Assembly (NCBI RefSeq): GCF_014229245.1
Contig: NZ_JAARZJ010000008.1
Coordinates: 62,001-126,000, forward strand
DNA: 64,000 bases
Source of the DNA: Listeria farberi
GTDB lineage: Bacteria > Bacillota > Bacilli > Lactobacillales > Listeriaceae
Direction of reading: 5' to 3'
Below are positions 7,001 through 15,965 of this stretch, in pieces; positions within the stretch are counted from its first letter, which is position 1, and each line of letters starts with the position of its first letter. Below the pieces are notes generated by a model. It saw only the letters and a program-made list of their open reading frames with translations. It did no database searches and was not told where the DNA came from. A program made the translations under genes and the position numbers.

Positions 7001-9571
7001 ATGAAAAAAACACACGCAAAAATGCAAGGTAACAATTTGCTCAAAGAATCACAAATGGGCAAAGAAAAAGTTTTAGAAAAGCTAGGTGTAATGGAAACGG
7101 GGCTCACAAACGTAGAAGTTACAGAAAGATTAGCGGAATTTGGTCCCAATCAAACTGTGGAAGAAAAGAAAGTATCAAATTTGCGGCTCTTTATTCGGGC
7201 GTTTAATGATCCGTTTATCTATATTTTAGCGATGTTAATGGTTGTTTCGTATTTGACGGACGACATGGAAGCGACAATAATTATGGCATTAATGATCTTA
7301 GCAAGCGGAATTCTTGGATTTGTTCAAACGAGTAGAGCAGAGCGGGCTAGCTATGCGCTAAAAAATATGGTGAAAAATAGAGTCAATGTTATTCGAAATG
7401 GCTCCATGGATCTGGTAATGCAAGACGCAATCGTACCTGGAGATTTAATTGAAATTTCGGCGGGAGATATTATCCCAGCAGATGCGCGAGTTATTTCGGC
7501 TACGGATTTATTAATTAATCAATCGGCGCTCACTGGAGAATCGATTCCTGCTGAAAAATTTGTGGAAGACAAAAGTGCCAATCCAGAAATTTTTGAACGG
7601 GAAAACCTATTATTTATGGGGACAGATGTGTTAAGTGGGCATGGCCGGGCAGTTGTTTTGCGGACTGGAAGCTCGACGTTCTTTGGTTCGTTGTCCATCG
7701 CAGCTACTGAACGCCGCGGCGATACTAGTTTTGATAAAGGTGTTAAATCAATTTCGAAATTACTATTTTATTTTATGATGGTGATGGTACCGATTGTATT
7801 TATGATTAACGGGCTTATGAAAGGCAATTGGTTAGAAGCATTTCTATATGCAGTAGCTATTGCTGTTGGCCTTACACCTGAGATGCTACCTATGATTGTC
7901 AGCACGAACTTGGCAAAAGGTGCCATCAATATGTCGAAGAAAAAAGTAATCATGAAAGAACTGAGCGCCATTCAAAATATCGGTGCGATGGACATTTTGT
8001 GTACGGACAAAACAGGCACGCTCACGGAAGATAAACTAGAACTTGTAAAATACATTGATAGTGCTGGCGAAACCTCAGAACGCGTCTTAAAAATGGCTTA
8101 TTTAAACAGTTACTTCCAAACTGGTTGGAAAAATGTTTTAGATCATGCAGTTATTGCTAAATTGGATGAGAGTACTGCATCAGGTTGGAAAAAAGTTGGC
8201 GAGATTCCATTCAATTTTGATCGACGCCGTTTGAGTGTGGTGGTCGAAAATAGGGCAGAAACAAGGATGATTACAAAAGGCGCGGTGGAAGAAATGCTCA
8301 CTGTATGCACTCATAAGGAATTTGGTGGCGCTGTTTCGACACTAACTGAATCAGAAAAGAGCGGACTTCAAGACATGTGTGCCGAAATGAATCGCTCAGG
8401 AATTCGCGTGATTGCAGTGGCTTATAAAACTGGAAAAGTTGGAAAAGTATTTACTAAGACTGACGAAGAACAAATGATTATTGCGGGATTCCTCGGTTTC
8501 CGCGATCCAGTAAAAGCATCGACGAAAGAAGCAATCGCTCATCTTTTCAAAAATCAGATTAACATAAAAGTTTTAACGGGCGATAACGAAATTGTAACAA
8601 AGCGGATTTGTCAGGAAGTCGGCATCCCAGCGAATGGGTTTTTACTAGGTGCTGATATAGAGGAACTATCCGATGAAGAACTCACACGTGAATTACGGAA
8701 ATATCACATTTTTGCTAAATTAACCCCAATGCAAAAATCGCGAATTATTGGTTTGCTTAAAAAAGCGGGGCATACGGTTGGATTTCTTGGTGACGGAATT
8801 AATGATGCTCCGGCTCTTAGGAAAGCGGATGTTGGTATTTCTGTTGATACAGCGGCAGACATTACCAAAGACGCAAGCTCAGTAATTTTACTGGAGAAAA
8901 GCTTAACGGTTTTAAATGATGCGGTGATGGAAGGTCGGAATGTATTCGGTAATATTCTAAAATACCTTAAAATGACGGCCAGCTCTAACTTCGGTAATGT
9001 GTTTAGTGTTTTGGTGGCAAGTGCATTTATTCCCTTTTTACCAATGCTATCTTTACATCTTTTGCTACAAAATCTGCTTTATGATTTCTCTCAATTAACA
9101 CTTCCTTGGGACAAAATGGATCGCTCATTTTTGAAGAAGCCGCATCAATGGGAACAAAAAGGAATGTTGCGCTTTATTCTATGTATTGGGCCAGTAAGTT
9201 CGATTTTTGATATTGCGACGTTTCTAATTATGTGGTTTGTATTTAGTGCAAACACGGTAGCAGAGCAAGCTTTATTCCACAGTGGTTGGTTTGTTGTCGG
9301 CTTACTCACTCAAACTTTAGTTGTTCATATGATTCGGACAGAGAAAATACCTTTCATTCAAAGTCGGGCAGCTGCTCCGGTAATGATTGCAACACTAGTC
9401 GTGATGGCATTAGGTATTGTGATTCCGTTTACCGGATTTGGTCACAGTATAGGTTTTGTGAGCTTGCCAGGTAGTTACTTCCCATGGTTAATCCTCATTC
9501 TTGTTGGATACATGGCTACGATGCAACTAGTAAAAACTATTTATATTCGGAAATTCCGGGAGTGGATTTAA
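7001..9571 (+). CDS. mgtA: MgtA-type Mg2+-importing P-type ATPase
   Basis: 856 residues from ATG 7001. The in-frame TTG at 6986 overlaps the GGAGG ribosome site and is rejected. It is a P3B ATPase expected to bring Mg2+ into the cell. Seen: actuator TGES at 178-181, phosphorylation Asp336 in DKTGTLT, nucleotide/hinge GDGINDAP at 597-604, an N-terminal cation-ATPase domain, and about ten membrane segments, including the MLPMIVSTNLAKGA region typical of MgtA. The upstream M-box makes Mg2+ control near certain. The stop codon abuts the next ATG, so it forms an operon with two SEDS genes. Confidence 0.96.
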   Translation: MKKTHAKMQGNNLLKESQMGKEKVLEKLGVMETGLTNVEVTERLAEFGPNQTVEEKKVSNLRLFIRAFNDPFIYILAMLMVVSYLTDDMEATIIMALMILASGILGFVQTSRAERASYALKNMVKNRVNVIRNGSMDLVMQDAIVPGDLIEISAGDIIPADARVISATDLLINQSALTGESIPAEKFVEDKSANPEIFERENLLFMGTDVLSGHGRAVVLRTGSSTFFGSLSIAATERRGDTSFDKGVKSISKLLFYFMMVMVPIVFMINGLMKGNWLEAFLYAVAIAVGLTPEMLPMIVSTNLAKGAINMSKKKVIMKELSAIQNIGAMDILCTDKTGTLTEDKLELVKYIDSAGETSERVLKMAYLNSYFQTGWKNVLDHAVIAKLDESTASGWKKVGEIPFNFDRRRLSVVVENRAETRMITKGAVEEMLTVCTHKEFGGAVSTLTESEKSGLQDMCAEMNRSGIRVIAVAYKTGKVGKVFTKTDEEQMIIAGFLGFRDPVKASTKEAIAHLFKNQINIKVLTGDNEIVTKRICQEVGIPANGFLLGADIEELSDEELTRELRKYHIFAKLTPMQKSRIIGLLKKAGHTVGFLGDGINDAPALRKADVGISVDTAADITKDASSVILLEKSLTVLNDAVMEGRNVFGNILKYLKMTASSNFGNVFSVLVASAFIPFLPMLSLHLLLQNLLYDFSQLTLPWDKMDRSFLKKPHQWEQKGMLRFILCIGPVSSIFDIATFLIMWFVFSANTVAEQALFHSGWFVVGLLTQTLVVHMIRTEKIPFIQSRAAAPVMIATLVVMALGIVIPFTGFGHSIGFVSLPGSYFPWLILILVGYMATMQLVKTIYIRKFREWI

Positions 9572-10702
9572 ATGCGTGCGGGCCGATTGCTCTTTGTAAC
9601 GTATTTGCTTCTGGCAGTATGGAGTTTGCTACTTGTTTATAGCACGAGTTATGGGGTTGCAATCATGCGTTACAAAGTAGAACCTAGTTATTTCTTTAAT
9701 AGACAGCTCCTCTTTTATGGACTTGGTCTTTTGGGCTTGCTTATTTGCTCGCGTATAAATGTGAAATTATTTTATCAGCGGGTGACGTTACGTATTCTTT
9801 CTTTGGGTCTTCTAGGTCTATTAGTTTTAGTGCTTGTAACTGGTAATGCGGCTAATAATGCCCAAAGATGGTTATCTATTTTCGGAGTGACATTCCAGCC
9901 TACTGAAACTGTCAAATTGCTATTAATACTTGTGATTGCGACTGTTTTCTTAAGGAAAGGTTGCGGGGTGCGAGTACAACATTGGGTGCTAGGCTTCTTG
10001 TTTCTTACTATAGCATTAGTCTTCTTACAGCCGGATCTCGGCACGGCTTTAATTTTAGGTGTTATTGGGGTCGCTTTGCTTTTAACAAGCGGAGTGGGCC
10101 TCTCGCGCCTTGTGCGAATTGCAATTTGGACTTTCGGTCTCTTATTACTTGTAGCAATGCTGATTTACTTCTTTCACCCAGACTTTTTTAGTTCGGCAAA
10201 ATTGGGCAGATTTGCTTTTTTGGATCCTTTTAACCTTGAAAACTTAGATGCTTCTTATCAACTTAGAAATGGCTACTATGCGATTGGAAGTGGTGGGGTA
10301 TTTGGAACTGGTTTAGGAGGTAGCATCCAGAAATTAGGGTATTTGCCGGAGCCGCATACGGATTTTATTATGACGGTGATTGCGGAGGAACTTGGTGTTT
10401 TTGGTGTTATTTGGACGATGTTTTTGCTGATGTTGCTCAGTTTTACCGCACTTTATATTGCTGTTTGTAGTCAGTTTATTTTCGATTCGATGGTTTGTAT
10501 AGGAGTTGCCGCTTGGATTTCGGTGCAGATGTTTTTGAATCTTGGAGGAGTGAGTGGGATTATTCCGCTTACTGGAGTTCCGTTGCCGTTTATTAGTTAC
10601 GGGGGTAGTTCGGTTGTCATGCTTTCGTGCGCAGTTGGGTTTGTACTAGCAGCAGCGAGACGGAATGCACTAGCTAAAACGAGAGAGGTCGTGTATTTAT
10701 GA
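9572..10702 (+). CDS. ftsW2: FtsW/RodA-family SEDS peptidoglycan polymerase (FtsW2 type)
   Basis: 376 residues with about ten transmembrane segments. SEDS proteins polymerise lipid II into glycan strands with a partner class B penicillin-binding protein. Seen: the NNAQRWLSIFG...QPTE segment, QPDLGTALIL with the catalytic-loop Asp, and the C-terminal GVPLPFISYGGSS signature. ATG 9572 directly follows the mgtA stop, and the end overlaps the next gene by four bases. L. monocytogenes has several SEDS paralogues; this one matches what I recall as FtsW2 (lmo2688). Placement under an M-box is unusual. Confidence 0.93.
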   Translation: MRAGRLLFVTYLLLAVWSLLLVYSTSYGVAIMRYKVEPSYFFNRQLLFYGLGLLGLLICSRINVKLFYQRVTLRILSLGLLGLLVLVLVTGNAANNAQRWLSIFGVTFQPTETVKLLLILVIATVFLRKGCGVRVQHWVLGFLFLTIALVFLQPDLGTALILGVIGVALLLTSGVGLSRLVRIAIWTFGLLLLVAMLIYFFHPDFFSSAKLGRFAFLDPFNLENLDASYQLRNGYYAIGSGGVFGTGLGGSIQKLGYLPEPHTDFIMTVIAEELGVFGVIWTMFLLMLLSFTALYIAVCSQFIFDSMVCIGVAAWISVQMFLNLGGVSGIIPLTGVPLPFISYGGSSVVMLSCAVGFVLAAARRNALAKTREVVYL

Positions 10703-11820
10703 AACGAGATGTACTTTATAACCGAATTATTCTATCGGTATTCTTATTGTCTTTAGTTAGTTGTGTGGCGATATATTTTGCTCAACAGACAAACCAGTAC
10801 AATACGAATTTTTTAGGAATGCAATTGGTATTTTTGGCAATTGGGACGCTTACTTGTTTTGGAGTTTCTAGGCTCCCGATAGAATTTTTACGCCATCATG
10901 CGATTTGGCTGTATGTGATTATGGTCATTACACTACTAGGTATACTCATTCCTAATCCGTTAGTTCAAAATATAAATGGGGCGACGCGTTGGTATCGCTT
11001 CGCTGGGCTATCTTTTCAACCTTCTGAAGTAGTAAAATCCATTTTTATCTTTGCATTGGCGCATTTTGCAGTGAAATATCAAGCGCAAAAATGGAAACAA
11101 TTAGGGATTCTGACGGTGCTTACTGGGATAGTATTACTATTAATTATGAAACAACCAGACCTTGGTACGACGATTGTTTACGGGGTTACGGCGCTAGCGA
11201 TTATTTTACTGGCAATTAAATCGACGAAGCTGATGGTCGGAATTATTACGTTAATCTTAACAGCTGCAACAATTGGGATGTATGTTGTCGTGTATCACAT
11301 TAGCTTATTAGAGAAAATTGGGTTTCACGCGTACCAGTTTTCGCGGATTCAGACGTGGCTTGATCCAACGACAGATCCTGACGCAGTGTACCAGCTCAAT
11401 TTGTCAATGAAAGCTGTTGGTTCGGGGATGATGACTGGTAGTTCAGGAACAAATGCGTATATTCCTGAAAGTCATACAGATATGATTTTTAGTACGATTG
11501 GGCATCAGTTTGGGTTTGTTGGTGTCAGTTTGTTGTTAATTTTATTTATGCTTCTTATTCATCAATTAATTATGGCTGCACTATTGATGAAGAATACTTT
11601 TTCATCGCTTGTTTTAGCGGGCTTTGCAGTGAGTTTTGCATTTAATATTTTTGAGAATATTGGTATGACTGTTGGACTTATGCCACTCACGGGGATTCCG
11701 CTTCCTTTCATTAGTTATGGTGGGAGTGCTGTGCTAGGTAATTTTATTGCAATAGGCGTAGTATTAGCAATTATTCGATCAGATACCGATTTAGTAGAAG
11801 AAAAAAACCAGCTGGCATAA
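10699..11820 (+). CDS. rodA3: FtsW/RodA-family SEDS protein (RodA3 type)
   Basis: 373 residues, polytopic. The NGATRWYRFAGLSFQPSE motif, KQPDLGTTIVYG and TGIPLPFISYGGSA are all present, so the catalytic features look intact. It overlaps the preceding gene by an ATGA junction, implying translational coupling. The final codons form the left arm of a bidirectional terminator. It matches what I recall as RodA3 (lmo2687). The pair is probably cotranscribed with mgtA from the riboswitch-controlled promoter. Confidence 0.92.
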   Translation: MKRDVLYNRIILSVFLLSLVSCVAIYFAQQTNQYNTNFLGMQLVFLAIGTLTCFGVSRLPIEFLRHHAIWLYVIMVITLLGILIPNPLVQNINGATRWYRFAGLSFQPSEVVKSIFIFALAHFAVKYQAQKWKQLGILTVLTGIVLLLIMKQPDLGTTIVYGVTALAIILLAIKSTKLMVGIITLILTAATIGMYVVVYHISLLEKIGFHAYQFSRIQTWLDPTTDPDAVYQLNLSMKAVGSGMMTGSSGTNAYIPESHTDMIFSTIGHQFGFVGVSLLLILFMLLIHQLIMAALLMKNTFSSLVLAGFAVSFAFNIFENIGMTVGLMPLTGIPLPFISYGGSAVLGNFIAIGVVLAIIRSDTDLVEEKNQLA

Positions 11821-11837
11821 CGCCAACTGGTTTTTTA
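11802..11837. terminator. Bidirectional terminator overlapping the rodA3 stop
   Basis: AAAACCAG-TGGC pairs with GCCA-CTGGTTTT. An A-run and a T-run flank it, so it can serve both the + operon and the minus-strand PTS operon. Confidence 0.85.
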
Positions 11838-11841
11838 AGTT

Positions 11842-12144
11842 TTATTTATTCTTATAAAGGTCTACAATTTCTTTCGCTAAATCTTTGAAAGTGATTGCGT
11901 TCATTAAGTGGTCTTGTGCGTGAACGAGTAGAAGGGAAACTTCTGTTTTTTCGCCACGTGCTTCACCTTGTATAAGTTTTGTTTGAGAATGATGCGCTTC
12001 AAGTAGTGCTTGTTCTGCTTGGGCGATTTGTTCGTCTGCTTGAGCGAAATCCCCTTTTTTAGCGGAATCAATGGCTAACATAGCGTCACTTTTAGCATTA
12101 CCACCGAACACGATCAAGCTCATAATTGTTTGTTCTAAATCCAT
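11842..12144 (-). CDS. PTS lactose/cellobiose-family EIIA
   Basis: 100 residues, all-helical PTS IIA of the lactose/chitobiose family. It accepts phosphate from HPr on a histidine, seen in the LLLVHAQDHLM segment (His75/His79 region), and passes it to EIIB. It is the last gene of a IIB-IIC-IIA operon on the minus strand. An AAGGACG ribosome site lies upstream. The operon is read from a sigma-54-type promoter at 13974-13990. Confidence 0.93.
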   Translation of the reverse strand: MDLEQTIMSLIVFGGNAKSDAMLAIDSAKKGDFAQADEQIAQAEQALLEAHHSQTKLIQGEARGEKTEVSLLLVHAQDHLMNAITFKDLAKEIVDLYKNK

Positions 12145-12180
12145 CTGTAAACACGTCCTTAAAGTTTTGGTTTTTAAAAA

Positions 12181-13488
12181 TTATTCAGCAGTAACGCCTT
12201 CAGCAGCAAGTGCTTCTCTTTCACGACGTAGCTCTTGAATTTGAGCGATTTTCGCGAATGGAAGGAAGATTAGAATAGATAATCCTAAGTTTACAGCTGC
12301 AAGTACGCCACCAGCGATACTTTGTGTTGCAAGTGCTCCACCGATAATTGGTGGTGTAGTCCAAGGAGTTACGATAGTACAAGCTGGTACCCAACCAATA
12401 GCTGTTGCAAAGTAAGCGACAGTTACAAGTACAAGTGGTGCCAAGATGTACGGAATGAACATAATTGGATTCAAGACGATTGGAAGACCAAACATCATTG
12501 GTTCGTTAATATTGAAAAGACCTGGCGCTGCAGACAATTTAGAAACTGTCATGTACGCTTTGTGTTTACGAGCTACGATAAAGATAGCAATGATTAAACC
12601 GATAGTTGCCCCAGTTCCGCCTAAGTTAACGAAAGAGTCAAAGAAAGGTTTGTTAACAATGTAAGGAAGTTCTTTACCAGCTTCTAATGCTTTTACGTTA
12701 GCTTCGATTGCTGGAATATTGATTGTTTGCATGAACGGGTCGATAATGTTCGCACCGTGTAAACCAAAGAACCAAAGGAAAGCAGAAACGAATGCGAGTA
12801 ATAATGCTGCTGGCAAGGAGTTTGCAAGACCCATGAACGGTTCTTGAACTAATTCATAGAAAGAAATTACTAAGTTACTTACGCCTGCTGCTTGGAAGAA
12901 TGCAGTGATTAGACCAAAGATAGAAACAGTGATCATTGCAGGGAATAAAGCTGCGAATGAACGTGAAACTGCCGGTGGAACACCATCAGGCATGTTGATA
13001 ATTAGTTTCGGGCTACCACTTAAACGTGTGAAGATTTCAGTGGAAAGAATTGCAATAATTAAAGCTAAGAAAAGACCAGTTGATCCAAGACCACCAGTAT
13101 TTGGGACACCATCTGCACCTGGAGCGATTGCACCAATAGTGAAGAAAGTTGCTACAGAAACTACTGCGGAAGAAAGTGGATCTTTATCATAAGATTTAGC
13201 TAAGTTATAAGCTACAGTGAAAGCGATAAGTAATGCTAAGATAGCAAAAGTACCGTTCCAAACGTTTCCGCCAAATGCTTGCCAAGTTCCTTCACCAAAT
13301 AAATTATTCATGAATTTTTGGTAAGCTGGAATTGGGAAGTTGTTAATTAAAACGGCGAAAGACCCTAGAATCATAAGTGGCATAGTTGTAATGAAACCAT
13401 CACGGATTGCTACTAAATGACGTTGTCCACCAATTTTGGCAGCATAGGGAATGAAATATTTCTCCATAAATGCGATAAAACCATTCAT
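12181..13488 (-). CDS. PTS cellobiose-family EIIC permease
   Basis: 435 residues with about ten membrane spans; it belongs to the lactose/cellobiose/diacetylchitobiose EIIC family. Seen: the LVAIRDGFITTMPLMILGSF start, the HGANIIDPFM loop, and the INEPMMFGLPIVLNP motif that carries the conserved Glu of this family. It imports and phosphorylates a beta-glucoside-type disaccharide; the exact sugar cannot be read. AAGGAG precedes the ATG. It sits between the EIIB and EIIA genes. Confidence 0.94.
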   Translation of the reverse strand: MNGFIAFMEKYFIPYAAKIGGQRHLVAIRDGFITTMPLMILGSFAVLINNFPIPAYQKFMNNLFGEGTWQAFGGNVWNGTFAILALLIAFTVAYNLAKSYDKDPLSSAVVSVATFFTIGAIAPGADGVPNTGGLGSTGLFLALIIAILSTEIFTRLSGSPKLIINMPDGVPPAVSRSFAALFPAMITVSIFGLITAFFQAAGVSNLVISFYELVQEPFMGLANSLPAALLLAFVSAFLWFFGLHGANIIDPFMQTINIPAIEANVKALEAGKELPYIVNKPFFDSFVNLGGTGATIGLIIAIFIVARKHKAYMTVSKLSAAPGLFNINEPMMFGLPIVLNPIMFIPYILAPLVLVTVAYFATAIGWVPACTIVTPWTTPPIIGGALATQSIAGGVLAAVNLGLSILIFLPFAKIAQIQELRREREALAAEGVTAE

Positions 13489-13595
13489 TTTTTATTCTCC
13501 TTTTTTGAGGATAAAGTAATAGCACGGATTAAGACGAATACATAATTTCTAAAACATACTGTTATTACTATACCTCTTCAATTTTTTATAATTTT

Positions 13596-13609
13596 CAGCT
13601 AGCTAGCTG
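13596..13609. repeat. Perfect 14-base palindrome between EIIB and EIIC genes
   Basis: CAGCTAGCTAGCTG lies in the 135-base gap of the operon, just after the EIIB stop on the minus strand. It could be an RNA processing or stability element, or an operator. No T-run follows that would make it a clear terminator. Confidence 0.5.
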
Positions 13610-13623
13610 TAATTACCCTCTTT

Positions 13624-13929
13624 TTACTTCATTAAATCTAATGCTTGTTCTAAAACTTTGTCGCCTTTCATCATTCCATAATCAACACTGTTAATAACAG
13701 CTAATGGAATACCTTTTGGCTCCAATTTTTTCTTCATGTTGCCTTCTAAGAAACGTACTTGTGGTCCAAGTAATAATACGTCGATTTCGTCTAAATGGTT
13801 AGCTGCTTCTGCTTCTGCAACGGCAAAAATTTTCGCTTCAAGGCCTTTTTCTGCAGCGGCTTTTTCCATTTTTGTAACTAGTAAGCTGGTAGACATACCT
13901 GCTGAACATACTAACATAATTGTTTTCAT
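13624..13929 (-). CDS. PTS lactose/cellobiose-family EIIB
   Basis: 101 residues with the family phosphocysteine Cys8 in MLVCSAGMSTSLLV. It transfers phosphate from EIIA to the sugar during transport through EIIC. The first gene of the operon, with a strong GAGGAGG ribosome site. The promoter about 45 bases upstream has the sigma-54 -24/-12 pattern. Confidence 0.94.
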   Translation of the reverse strand: MKTIMLVCSAGMSTSLLVTKMEKAAAEKGLEAKIFAVAEAEAANHLDEIDVLLLGPQVRFLEGNMKKKLEPKGIPLAVINSVDYGMMKGDKVLEQALDLMK

Positions 13930-13973
13930 GATTATTTCCTCCTCTAGATAATTCTCTTAACACTTATTATATA

Positions 13974-13990
13974 TGCAAGTACCGTGCCAA
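13974..13990 (-). promoter_or_regulatory. Sigma-54 (RpoN) -24/-12 promoter of the PTS operon
   Basis: On the minus strand the sequence reads TTGGCACGGTACTTGCA, a full match to the TTGGCAC-N5-TTGCW consensus. It lies 45 bases before the EIIB ATG. RpoN promoters need an AAA+ enhancer-binding activator; none is encoded in the window. Confidence 0.9.
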
Positions 13991-14032
13991 CTTTAAATGT
14001 GGCTATAAAAGGGTTTTCATTTTGTTTTTTGC

Positions 14033-14071
14033 TTACACATTGGCTTTTTTTGTGTGTAAAAATTACACACA
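14033..14071. promoter_or_regulatory. Clustered TTACACA half-sites, candidate activator site
   Basis: TTACACA (14033), TGTGTAA (14053) and TTACACACA (14063) lie 43-81 bases upstream of the sigma-54 -24 element. This suits an enhancer for a LevR/CelR-type activator, but they also lie upstream of kdpF and could serve KdpE. Confidence 0.45.
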
Positions 14072-14182
14072 TTAGGATTTTAACGGAATCTTTATGTAAG
14101 CTTCTCTAATCTTAACACTGTCTTTATACGTTTGTTGATAGGATTAGTGGTGGAAAGAGTACGATGAAGGGGTGAACGGAAA

Positions 14183-14272
14183 ATGGGTGTTGTTCTAGTG
14201 ATTGCTGGAATAATCGGTTTAGGCTTGTTGGTGTATTTATTTTATGTGTTATTTAGAGGTGAGGATTTATGA
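14183..14272 (+). CDS. kdpF: KdpF, small membrane subunit of the Kdp K+ ATPase
   Basis: 29 residues, starting [10 protein letters not shown] and ending RGEDL, almost entirely one hydrophobic helix. KdpF stabilises the KdpABC complex in the membrane. The ATG follows a GAAGGGGTGAA ribosome site, and its TGA overlaps the kdpA start (ATGA at 14269-14272), exactly where kdpF sits in kdpFABC operons. The length and the Y-x5-R-x-E tail match the family. Confidence 0.88.
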   Translation: MGVVLVIAGIIGLGLLVYLFYVLFRGEDL

Positions 14273-15954
14273 AGTATATCGTGCTGCAAGATGTGTTTTT
14301 TGTTGTATTGTTGTTAGTTTTAGCCGTACCACTTGGAATTTATATGTATAAAGTAATGATTGGGGAAAAAGTGTTTTTGTCCCGAGTGCTTGAGCCGGTT
14401 GAACGGTTTGGTTATCGGCTGATGGGTGTGAGTGAGGTTGGAATGTCAGCGAAACGTTATGCTGTGTCGGTACTTGCTTTTAGCGCGGTTGGTTTTGTAT
14501 TTGTAATGGCAGTGTTAATGATGCAAGGCTTTTTACCACTTAACCCGGAAGGTATGAAAGGTCTTAGCTTTAGTCTTGCATTTAATACAGCAGCGAGTTT
14601 TGTGTCGAATACGAACTGGCAAGCTTATTCAGGTGAGGCAACTTTATCTTATTTTTCCCAGTCGATTGGGTTAACAGTACAAAATTTTGTTTCAGCAGCG
14701 ACAGGGATTGCAGTTTTATTTGCGGTAATACGTGGTTTTATATGGAAGAAACAGAAAACAGTAGGAAATTTTTGGCAAGATTTATTTCGGGTGACATTGT
14801 ATATTCTGTTGCCACTTTCGCTTATTTTGGCGCTTCTTCTAGTTTCACAAGGGGTGGTGCAATCATTTGCTGATTATTCAGTTGTTGAGACGCTTGAAAA
14901 TGGAGCGAAACAATTGATTCCACTAGGTCCGGCTGCAAGTCAAATTGCAATTAAGCAGCTTGGAACAAATGGCGGCGGTTTTTTTGGAGCGAATTCTGCG
15001 TTTCCTTTTGAAAATCCATCTAGTTTTACTAATTTAATAGAGATGCTTGCAATTTTGCTTATTCCAGTGGCGCTTGTTGTAATGTTTGGGCGCGCGGTGA
15101 AGGACAGTAAGCAAGGGCGCGCAATTATGACGGCGATGATGATTGTTTTCGTCGTTGGTGTTGTTGCCATCACTATCTCAGAACAATTTGCAGGTCCAAG
15201 TTACCAAGGGGTTGCGGCTTCTGGAAGTTTGGAAGGTAAAGAGGTGCGTTTTGGTGTTGGTGGATCGTCGCTTTTTGCGGCTTCTACGACGGCTGCTTCA
15301 AACGGGGCTGTGAATGCGATGCACGATAGCTTGACTCCGCTCGGTGGGCTAGTTCCGATGTTCTTTATGCAGCTTGGTGAAGTTATTTTTGGCGGCGTTG
15401 GTAGTGGACTTTATGGAATGATTGGCTTTATTATTTTGACGGTGTTTATTGCGGGACTATTGGTTGGGCGGACGCCAGAATATTTAGGGAAGAAAATTGA
15501 ACCTTATGATATGAAAATGGTTTGTTTGCTTATTTTAGTTCCTCCACTGTTGACTTTGTTTGGTACGGCGGTTGCGGTAATGATGCCGAGTGTGCAAGCT
15601 TCTGTTTCGGCGAGTGGGGCGCACGGTTTTTCTGAGGTACTTTATGCATTTACTTCAATGGGAAATAATAATGGTAGTGCTTTTGCTGGGTTTGCAGCGG
15701 ATACGACATTTACAAATATGGTCGGCGCAGTAATGATGTTACTTGCTCGTTTTATCCCACTTGTTGCGGCGCTTTACTTGGCTCAAAATATGGCTGGAAA
15801 GAGTTCGGTTGCAGCTAGTAGTGGAACATTATCGACGAAAAATGGCATGTTTATTGGTCTTTTAATTGGTGTTGTGGTACTTGTTGGCGCCCTTAGTTTC
15901 TTGCCGGCGCTTGCACTCGGACCGATTGCGGACTTCTTTACAACTTTCAAATGA
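14269..15954 (+). CDS. kdpA: KdpA, K+-selective channel-like subunit
   Basis: 561 residues, polytopic, the K+-binding and translocating subunit of the high-affinity K+-uptake ATPase. Four degenerate selectivity-filter regions are visible: [29 protein letters not shown] (shown in parts), TPLGGLVP and [12 protein letters not shown]. Length is normal. It is translationally coupled to kdpF by a four-base overlap and followed five bases later by kdpB. Confidence 0.97.
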   Translation: MKYIVLQDVFFVVLLLVLAVPLGIYMYKVMIGEKVFLSRVLEPVERFGYRLMGVSEVGMSAKRYAVSVLAFSAVGFVFVMAVLMMQGFLPLNPEGMKGLSFSLAFNTAASFVSNTNWQAYSGEATLSYFSQSIGLTVQNFVSAATGIAVLFAVIRGFIWKKQKTVGNFWQDLFRVTLYILLPLSLILALLLVSQGVVQSFADYSVVETLENGAKQLIPLGPAASQIAIKQLGTNGGGFFGANSAFPFENPSSFTNLIEMLAILLIPVALVVMFGRAVKDSKQGRAIMTAMMIVFVVGVVAITISEQFAGPSYQGVAASGSLEGKEVRFGVGGSSLFAASTTAASNGAVNAMHDSLTPLGGLVPMFFMQLGEVIFGGVGSGLYGMIGFIILTVFIAGLLVGRTPEYLGKKIEPYDMKMVCLLILVPPLLTLFGTAVAVMMPSVQASVSASGAHGFSEVLYAFTSMGNNNGSAFAGFAADTTFTNMVGAVMMLLARFIPLVAALYLAQNMAGKSSVAASSGTLSTKNGMFIGLLIGVVVLVGALSFLPALALGPIADFFTTFK

Positions 15955-15965
15955 GGTGAATGGAA

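Noticed and set aside
13596-13609. CAGCTAGCTAGCTG as an intrinsic terminator
   Set aside because: No T-run follows on the minus strand and the operon continues; kept only as a palindrome.
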